Part shown: piece by piece, positions 7,669 to 11,795 of the stretch | Layout: the number at the start of each line of letters is the position of its first letter | Numbering within the stretch: position 1 is the stretch's first letter | Source of the DNA: B46-G9 sp964581175 | Lineage (GTDB): Bacteria; Desulfobacterota; DSM-4660; Desulfatiglandales; Desulfatiglandaceae | DNA: 11,795 nucleotides | Assembly: GCA_964581175.1 (NCBI GenBank) | Contig: CAZONI010000099.1 | Coordinates: forward strand, 1 to 11,795 | Direction of reading: 5' to 3' | Position numbers and translations under genes: made by a program | Notes under the pieces: model-generated | Seen by the model: only the letters and a program-made list of their open reading frames with translations | Told to the model about the DNA's origin: nothing | Database searches by the model: none

Positions 7669-7679
7669 CCCTTCGGGCG
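7669..7679. other. Small GC-rich hairpin between gyrA and gpsA
   Basis: GCCC-TTC-GGGC forms a short stem 13 bases after the gyrA stop. No T-run follows, so it is not an intrinsic terminator. It may stabilise or pause transcripts, or be incidental. Confidence 0.3.
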
Positions 7680-7730
7680 CCGGACCCTTACCGCGCTGAT
7701 AGCAGAAATGGGTTTGGGTGATCCGGCCAG

Positions 7731-7735
7731 AAGGA
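7731..7735 (+). promoter_or_regulatory. Ribosome binding site deciding the gpsA start
   Basis: AAGGA sits 8 bases before an in-frame GTG at 7744. The ATG at 7708 would add 12 residues (MGLGDPARRKQV) with no good site in front of it. The GTG start puts the Rossmann strand near the N-terminus, as is usual for GpsA. Confidence 0.6.
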
Positions 7736-7743
7736 AACAGGTC

Positions 7744-8763
7744 GTGGGAAATGACATCAGCAACATATCGGTGATCGGGGCCGGGAGTTGGGGAACTGCC
7801 CTGGCGAATCTCCTTGCAGAAAAAGGCAGGAATGTTGCCTTGTGGGTGCGGGAGGAAGAGGTCTACGATGAGATCGTGCGCGAACACGTAAACAGCTTCT
7901 TCCTGCCCGATGTTTCCCTGTCGAGCCGTCTCACCCCGGTCCGGTCTTTTGGGGAGGCGGTGTCCGGAAGCCAATTAATACTGATAGTCGTGCCGTCCCA
8001 CGTCTTCCGTGAAGTCCTTGAGGGCCTTCTGCCGCACCTCGTCAAGGGCATGCACATCATGGCCGCAACAAAAGGAATCGAAAATGAGACCGGCATGATT
8101 ATGTCTCAGGTGGCGGAAAACGTATTGCCCGACTCGTTCATGAAAACCTATGCCTGTCTTTCAGGACCCAGCTTCGCAAAAGAGGTCTCTGCCGGGTATC
8201 CTACTGCGGTTACTATTGCCTGCAATGACGTGGAACACGCCGAGAATCTCCAGCGCCTCTTTACGACCCCGTTCTTCCGGGTGTATGTTTCCGAGGACCT
8301 CATAGGAATCCAGTTGGGAGGGGCCCTGAAGAACGTCATTGCAATCGCGGCGGGAGCATCAGACGGGTTGCACTTCGGACATAATGCCCGTGCGGCCCTG
8401 ATCACGAGAGGCCTCGCAGAAATTGCCCGCCTGGGCGTTGCCATGGGTGCAAATCCTCATACCTTCGCGGGCCTTGCGGGGATGGGAGATCTCGTTCTCA
8501 CCTGCACGGGAGATCTGAGCCGGAACAGGACAGTGGGCCTCAAGATCGGGAAAGGCATGAAACTACAGGAGATCACCAGCGGAATGAACATGGTGGCTGA
8601 GGGCATCAAGACCACCAGGTCCGCCTATGAACTTTCAAAAAAGGTGGGGGTGGACATGCCCATTACCACGCAGGTATATGAAGTTCTCTATAACGGGAAG
8701 GATCCGAAAGATGCCGTGAAGGATTTAATGACCAGGGAACCGAAGGTCGAGCTTGAGCATTGA
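7744..8763 (+). CDS. gpsA: Glycerol-3-phosphate dehydrogenase [NAD(P)+]
   Basis: This cytosolic enzyme reduces dihydroxyacetone phosphate to sn-glycerol-3-phosphate, the backbone for phospholipid synthesis. From GTG7744 the protein has 339 aa, the usual family length. The dinucleotide-binding loop GAGSWG is at residues 12-17 in a NISVIGAGSWGTALA context. Family motifs follow: ATKGIE (108-113), LSGPSFAKEV (139-148), the probable catalytic lysine K196 in GGALKNVIAIAAG, and LSRNRTVG (258-265), which contacts substrate or cofactor. ATG7708 is an alternative start giving 351 aa. It follows gyrA by 88 bases and is 6 bases before the next gene, suggesting a small envelope-lipid transcription unit, possibly read through from gyrA. 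Confidence 0.95.
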   Translation: MGNDISNISVIGAGSWGTALANLLAEKGRNVALWVREEEVYDEIVREHVNSFFLPDVSLSSRLTPVRSFGEAVSGSQLILIVVPSHVFREVLEGLLPHLVKGMHIMAATKGIENETGMIMSQVAENVLPDSFMKTYACLSGPSFAKEVSAGYPTAVTIACNDVEHAENLQRLFTTPFFRVYVSEDLIGIQLGGALKNVIAIAAGASDGLHFGHNARAALITRGLAEIARLGVAMGANPHTFAGLAGMGDLVLTCTGDLSRNRTVGLKIGKGMKLQEITSGMNMVAEGIKTTRSAYELSKKVGVDMPITTQVYEVLYNGKDPKDAVKDLMTREPKVELEH

Positions 8764-8769
8764 TAGACC

Positions 8770-9846
8770 ATGCCCGTATTCACCAAATACCTGTATAAGG
8801 AATTTTTCAAGCTCCTCCTTCTGTGCCTGTTTGCTTTCATTTCCATCTATATGATGGTGCATTTTTTCGGCAAGGTGGATAACTTCATTGAAGCCGAGGT
8901 ACCACGGAATGTGATCGTCAGCTACCTTCTGTATCTCCTCCCTTTTGTTGTCGTGCAAATGTTGCCGCCGGCAGTCCTGATAGCCGTCATTATCATGTTC
9001 AGCCTGATGAGGAAAAATAATGAGATCATGGCGCTCAAAGCGTGCGGCATCAAGGTTTTTGACTTCATGCGCCCGATTTTTTTTCTCGGTTTTGTCCTCT
9101 CTCTCTCTCTCTTCCTTTTTTCCGAATCCGTGGTTCCCTATTCAAGCTCCCGTGCGAACGCCCTCTGGAGGATATACGTGGAGAAGAGGAGCGAAGGAGG
9201 GGTTTATGGTCGGGATGACATCTGGTACAGATCAGGGGATGCTATTTACTGGATAGCAAGGTTCGACCCGAACAAGAAGACAATGTATCGACCCACTTTC
9301 TACTTCTTTGATTCCTCTTTTCGTTTATTGAAAAGAATAGACGGAAGAGTTGCAGTATGGACGGGCAAAACATGGGAAGTGAGGAACGGGATAACGCTTA
9401 CCGCGGACAAGGACGGCGGCTACGGGCTCACCCGGTTCAAGCAGATCTACCTGAGTATACCGGAAAAACCGGGGACATTCGCCAAGGAGGAGAGGCAACC
9501 CGAGGAGATGGGGTACTGGCTGCTCAAACGGTTTGCCGAAAAGGTCCAGGATGAGGGATATGACGCCTCCCGGTATTTTGTTGACCTCAATATCAAGCTC
9601 TCTTTCCCGTTCATCGTCTTTATCATGGTCCTTCTCGGAGCCCCCATTGCCATCCTGCAGAAGAGGGGAGGAACACCTGTATCCGTAGCCATGGGCGTAG
9701 TAGCCTGCTTTCTCTATCTCATCGTCCTTGGCGTATCGAGGTCACTCGGCTTTGCGGGGATTCTCCCCCCAATCCTTTCTGCCTGGCTGGCCAACGGTAT
9801 CTTTTTCTTCCTGGGGTCCTTTCTGATTCTGAAGCTCGATCAGTAA
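8770..9846 (+). CDS. lptG: LPS export ABC transporter permease, LptF/LptG family (LptG-like)
   Basis: This is an inner-membrane subunit of the LptB2FG transporter, which extracts lipopolysaccharide from the inner membrane and passes it to the LptC/LptA bridge. The 358 aa match LptG length. Hydrophobic segments suggest six helices (about 12-34, 49-79, 101-119, 275-297, 303-323, 333-355). A periplasmic domain of about 150 residues between helices 3 and 4 (120-272) is the arrangement of the YjgP/YjgQ family. RKNNEIMALKACGIKVF (81-97) is the conserved cytoplasmic loop that couples to LptB. The assignment to LptG over LptF rests on length and general resemblance and is less sure than the family. 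It starts 6 bases after gpsA with little ribosome-binding sequence, so translation is probably coupled. No partner lptF lies next to it. Confidence 0.88.
   Translation: MPVFTKYLYKEFFKLLLLCLFAFISIYMMVHFFGKVDNFIEAEVPRNVIVSYLLYLLPFVVVQMLPPAVLIAVIIMFSLMRKNNEIMALKACGIKVFDFMRPIFFLGFVLSLSLFLFSESVVPYSSSRANALWRIYVEKRSEGGVYGRDDIWYRSGDAIYWIARFDPNKKTMYRPTFYFFDSSFRLLKRIDGRVAVWTGKTWEVRNGITLTADKDGGYGLTRFKQIYLSIPEKPGTFAKEERQPEEMGYWLLKRFAEKVQDEGYDASRYFVDLNIKLSFPFIVFIMVLLGAPIAILQKRGGTPVSVAMGVVACFLYLIVLGVSRSLGFAGILPPILSAWLANGIFFFLGSFLILKLDQ
9097..9112 (+). repeat. (CT)8 dinucleotide tract inside lptG
   Basis: Eight CT units encode part of the third membrane helix (LSLSLF). A run of eight T lies 12 bases upstream (9077-9084). 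Such simple repeats are prone to slippage, and a gain or loss of one unit would frameshift the permease. The tract may simply reflect codon choice in a hydrophobic helix. Confidence 0.8.
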
Positions 9847-9847
9847 G

Positions 9848-9972
9848 CAGTTTCCATCCAGAAACGGCTATTTTTCACAATCCCCTTCGCGGTGATTAAG
9901 TCCCACTGCTTTGCAACGGGTTCCCGGAAGTCTTGATCTTGCAAAAACGTCTCATTTCTGGATTGGAAACTG
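9848..9972. repeat. 125-bp inverted-repeat element (MITE-like or structured RNA)
   Basis: The left arm 9848-9864 (CAGTTTCCATCCAGAAA) and right arm 9955-9972 (TTTCTGGATTGGAAACTG) are complementary over 17 pairs with one bulged T, around a 90-base loop. The loop has a nested 7-bp inverted repeat, TTTGCAA (9910-9916) with TTGCAAA (9939-9945), enclosing CGGGTTCCCG (9917-9926). It starts two bases after the lptG stop codon. There is no transposase and no clear target-site duplication. The arrangement fits a non-autonomous mobile repeat or a folded RNA in the 3' region of lptG. Confidence 0.6.
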
Positions 9973-9974
9973 GA

Positions 9975-10009
9975 CAGTGCCCACCGAGATGTTTTGTGGG
10001 CGGGCACTG
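9975..10009. repeat. Hairpin CAGTGCCC/GGGCACTG in the convergent spacer
   Basis: CAGTGCCC (9975-9982) pairs perfectly with GGGCACTG (10002-10009), with two further G-C pairs after a mismatch. No T-run follows on the + strand, so it is not a canonical terminator for lptG. It could protect the 3' end of transcripts or act as a second stop for leftward transcription. Confidence 0.5.
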
Positions 10010-10010
10010 G

Positions 10011-10058
10011 AAAAGTAAAGTCATGTGACCTCAAGCGATCGGCCTGAGATCACATGAC
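10011..10058 (-). terminator. Intrinsic terminator of the leftward protease gene
   Basis: GTCATGTGA (10020-10028) and TCACATGAC (10050-10058) form a 9-bp stem, extended by CTCA/TGAG and GC/GC beyond single mismatches, with a short GATCG loop. Read on the - strand it begins 5 bases after the stop codon at 10064 and is followed by TTTACTTTT (10019-10011), a suitable U-rich tail. On the + strand no such tail follows. Confidence 0.75.
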
Positions 10059-10063
10059 GAATT

Positions 10064-11512
10064 CTACTCATTCCCTGACTGCTTCAATACGACGAAAATT
10101 GTCCCGTTCCCCCGCTTGATGAGAAGCAGGACTCCCTCGCTCTTATCCGCTTTGTTCATGGCCTTGTCATAAGCACCAAGACTCTTTATTTCCTTGCGAT
10201 CAACCTCCTTGATGATATCGCCAGCCCTGAGTCCCGCTTCAGCCGCCGGGCTTCCGGGCTTCACATCCGAGATCACCACTCCCTTTTCATCCGGGTTGAG
10301 ACCGAGATGGCTGGCCAGATCAGGGGTGATTTCCTGGACTGTGAGTCCCCACGGGCTCTTGTTTTCCATGGGGGAAAGGGCCGCCTGTTGGTTTTGCGGC
10401 ATTGTACCAAGCTTAACCTGGAGGCTTTTCTCCTTCTTGTCCCGGATGACTTCAACCGTAACCGTGGTGTTCGGTTTCTTTGCCGCCACCATGCGAGACA
10501 GCATGTGAGCATCTTTAACCTCTTTTCCATCAAACCGGGTGATCACATCCCCTCGTTTCAGGCCGGCTTTTTCTGCGGGACTGTCCTTTGAGACATCTGA
10601 GATCAGCACACCTTCTGTCGTACTGAGGCCGAAGGATTTTGCCAGCTCGGGGGTAATGTCCTGAATCATGACGCCGAGCCATCCGCGGATGATCTTTCCT
10701 GATTCGAGCTGGGGAAGGAGTTCTTTTGCTACGTTGATGGGAATGGCGAAACCGATGTTTTGCCCGCTGGCAATAATGGCGGTATTGATGCCGATGACTT
10801 CTCCCGCCATGTCGAAGAGCGGGCCCCCGCTGTTTCCTGGATTGATGGCGGCGTCGGTCTGGAGGAAATCATCATACGGGCCGGCCCCTATGATCCTGCC
10901 CTTCGCACTGATGATCCCGGTGGTGACGGTCTGCCCCAAACCGAAAGGATTGCCGACAGCCATGACCCAGTCGCCGACTCTGATAGCATCGGAATTTCCG
11001 AGCTTGACCGGCGCCGGGAAATTCTTTTTGGGCGTCACCTTGATCAGTGCGAGATCTGTTTTCGGGTCCCGTCCGATAATCTTGGCATCATATTCCGCGC
11101 CGCTGTCCAGCTTCACCTTTATCTCGGTGGCTTTTTCCACCACATGATTATTGGTGAGAATGAAGCCGTTGGAACTGATGACAAATCCGGATCCAAGGGC
11201 GTGGCTTTTCATTTCACCTTGGGGGATATTGCCGAAAAAATGGTTGAAGAAATCATTGCCGAAGAAATGGCCGAAAGGAGAATTGGGCGATCCAAAAGGG
11301 TTCATCGGCGCGCCTTTAATAACCTGGGTGGTGGATATGTTTACTACCGAGTGTTTCACGCTTTCGGCAAGGTCTGCAAATGATGCCGGGCCGTAGTCTT
11401 TCGATCCCGAAGCCGCCGCTTGCGCGAGCGCCGGTGCGCAGAAGAGCGCAATAATCCCAAAAAGTGCAACGTATCTGAATATTTTTAGCGAAGTCCGTTT
11501 GTTCTGTTTCAT
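10064..11512 (-). CDS. degQ: Periplasmic serine protease of the DegP/DegQ (HtrA) family, two PDZ domains
   Basis: This is an exported trypsin-like protease/chaperone that clears misfolded envelope proteins. Its 482 aa match the family. The N-terminus is a Sec signal peptide: KRTSLK, a hydrophobic core (about 12-27), and APALAQA with cleavage likely near residue 32. The protease domain shows the triad H123 (TNNHVV), D153 (KTDLALIK) and S228 (GNSGGPL). PDZ1 is about 278-370 and PDZ2 about 388-478, each with a GxxAGLxxGDxI-type segment. The LA-loop region (66-100) is short and rich in Gly, Phe, Asn and Pro, closer to DegQ than to the long DegP loop, hence the tentative symbol. The ATG follows GGAGG by 10 bases. 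It lies 32 bases downstream of the cysteine-rich gene, suggesting shared transcription, and converges with lptG. Confidence 0.94.
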   Translation of the reverse strand: MKQNKRTSLKIFRYVALFGIIALFCAPALAQAAASGSKDYGPASFADLAESVKHSVVNISTTQVIKGAPMNPFGSPNSPFGHFFGNDFFNHFFGNIPQGEMKSHALGSGFVISSNGFILTNNHVVEKATEIKVKLDSGAEYDAKIIGRDPKTDLALIKVTPKKNFPAPVKLGNSDAIRVGDWVMAVGNPFGLGQTVTTGIISAKGRIIGAGPYDDFLQTDAAINPGNSGGPLFDMAGEVIGINTAIIASGQNIGFAIPINVAKELLPQLESGKIIRGWLGVMIQDITPELAKSFGLSTTEGVLISDVSKDSPAEKAGLKRGDVITRFDGKEVKDAHMLSRMVAAKKPNTTVTVEVIRDKKEKSLQVKLGTMPQNQQAALSPMENKSPWGLTVQEITPDLASHLGLNPDEKGVVISDVKPGSPAAEAGLRAGDIIKEVDRKEIKSLGAYDKAMNKADKSEGVLLLIKRGNGTIFVVLKQSGNE

Positions 11513-11522
11513 TTCTCGTGTT

Positions 11523-11527
11523 CCTCC
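11523..11527 (-). promoter_or_regulatory. Ribosome binding site of the protease gene
   Basis: GGAGG, read on the - strand within GAGGAGGAA, lies 10 bases before the ATG. It falls in the 32-base gap after the upstream cysteine-rich gene and supports both the chosen start and coupled expression. Confidence 0.8.
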
Positions 11528-11544
11528 TCTGTCCGTATTGTATG

Positions 11545-11795
11545 TCAGCTGTTTCCCTCATGAACGGTTCTGTCGTCACGCGGTTTCAAGCTTTCCTGGT
11601 TTGAGATGTGCAGTTCCACGGCGTTCCGTTTTCCCACCGGGCAGGTCTTGCAGGTCTCCAGTCCGATCTTCCTGATGATATCGAACTCTCGAACGGGAAT
11701 CTCGGAGTCCATCTTCTGGGCCTCATGATACCGGAGTGCGCATGCATTTTTTGAAATGCGAAGATTCCCCGGTTGTCTGGGACATCTTATTAGTC
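11545..11795 (-). CDS. Small cysteine-rich protein of unknown function (5' end outside window)
   Basis: An open frame enters from the right edge and runs to a TGA at 11547-11545, giving 82 visible codons with no stop. The first visible residues are LIRCPRQPGNLRISKNAC, so the true start is probably just outside the window. The only internal ATG (visible residue 28) would remove two of the four cysteines. Cysteines at visible positions 4, 18, 48 and 51 (CP..., AC, then CKTCPVGK) suggest a zinc or iron-sulfur site. The C-terminal tail (59-82) is polar and probably flexible. I do not recognise the family. It is 32 bases upstream of the protease gene on the same strand and probably shares its transcript. 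Confidence 0.65.
   Translation of the reverse strand, partial: LIRCPRQPGNLRISKNACALRYHEAQKMDSEIPVREFDIIRKIGLETCKTCPVGKRNAVELHISNQESLKPRDDRTVHEGNS

Noticed and set aside
9840..10034. 64-codon open frame on the - strand in the convergent spacer
   Set aside because: It runs through the inverted-repeat element and overlaps the end of lptG, its start lies within the terminator stem, and it has no good ribosome binding site. It is better explained as repeat DNA.
10668..11383. Two long + strand open frames (159 and 207 codons)
   Set aside because: Both lie opposite the protease gene, which has a signal peptide, full catalytic triad and two PDZ domains. They are composition shadows.
11324..11512. 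Lipoprotein signal in the protease N-terminus (Cys25 after LF)
   Set aside because: Phe directly before the Cys does not fit a lipobox, and a normal signal peptidase I site (ALAQA) follows a few residues later.

Overview
The window is a chromosomal replication-origin neighbourhood from a Gram-negative bacterium. On the + strand it carries dnaA, dnaN, gyrB, gyrA, gpsA and an lptG-type gene. Facing them on the - strand are a DegP/DegQ (HtrA) protease gene and the 3' part of a small cysteine-rich gene. An LPS-export permease, a two-PDZ periplasmic protease and a GyrB with the long Gram-negative-type insert all indicate a diderm. The recF-less order dnaA-dnaN-gyrB-gyrA also occurs in Desulfovibrio (from memory), so a deltaproteobacterial (Desulfobacterota-like) host is my best guess. 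I cannot name a genus. There are no rRNA or tRNA genes, CRISPR arrays, prophage genes or intact insertion sequences.

Layout: 1-94 is an AT-rich dnaA leader with a 12-bp palindrome and a weak promoter match. 95-1411 is a full-length dnaA with unusual substitutions in several signature motifs. 1412-1644 is a 233-bp spacer with repeated CTGTT-type elements, an inverted repeat and an 85% AT stretch, and is my candidate oriC. The G/C bias of the + strand changes sign across this spacer: dnaA is C-rich, while dnaN and the sampled part of the antisense-oriented protease gene are G-rich. 1645-5152 is dnaN-gyrB, 1 nt apart. 5235-7655 is gyrA. 7744-9846 is gpsA-lptG, 6 nt apart. 9847-10063 is non-coding and contains a 125-bp inverted-repeat element, a second hairpin and an intrinsic terminator for the leftward protease gene. 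10064-11512 (-) is the protease gene, and 11545-11795 (-) is the cysteine-rich gene, cut by the window edge.

Functionally, the left two thirds is the initiation and elongation core: initiator, sliding clamp and both gyrase subunits. gpsA (glycerol-3-phosphate for phospholipids), lptG (LPS export) and the protease serve envelope construction and quality control. The most interesting material is the divergent DnaA next to a candidate origin without recognisable classical DnaA boxes, which may mean initiator and origin have drifted together. No wholly new multi-gene system is visible.
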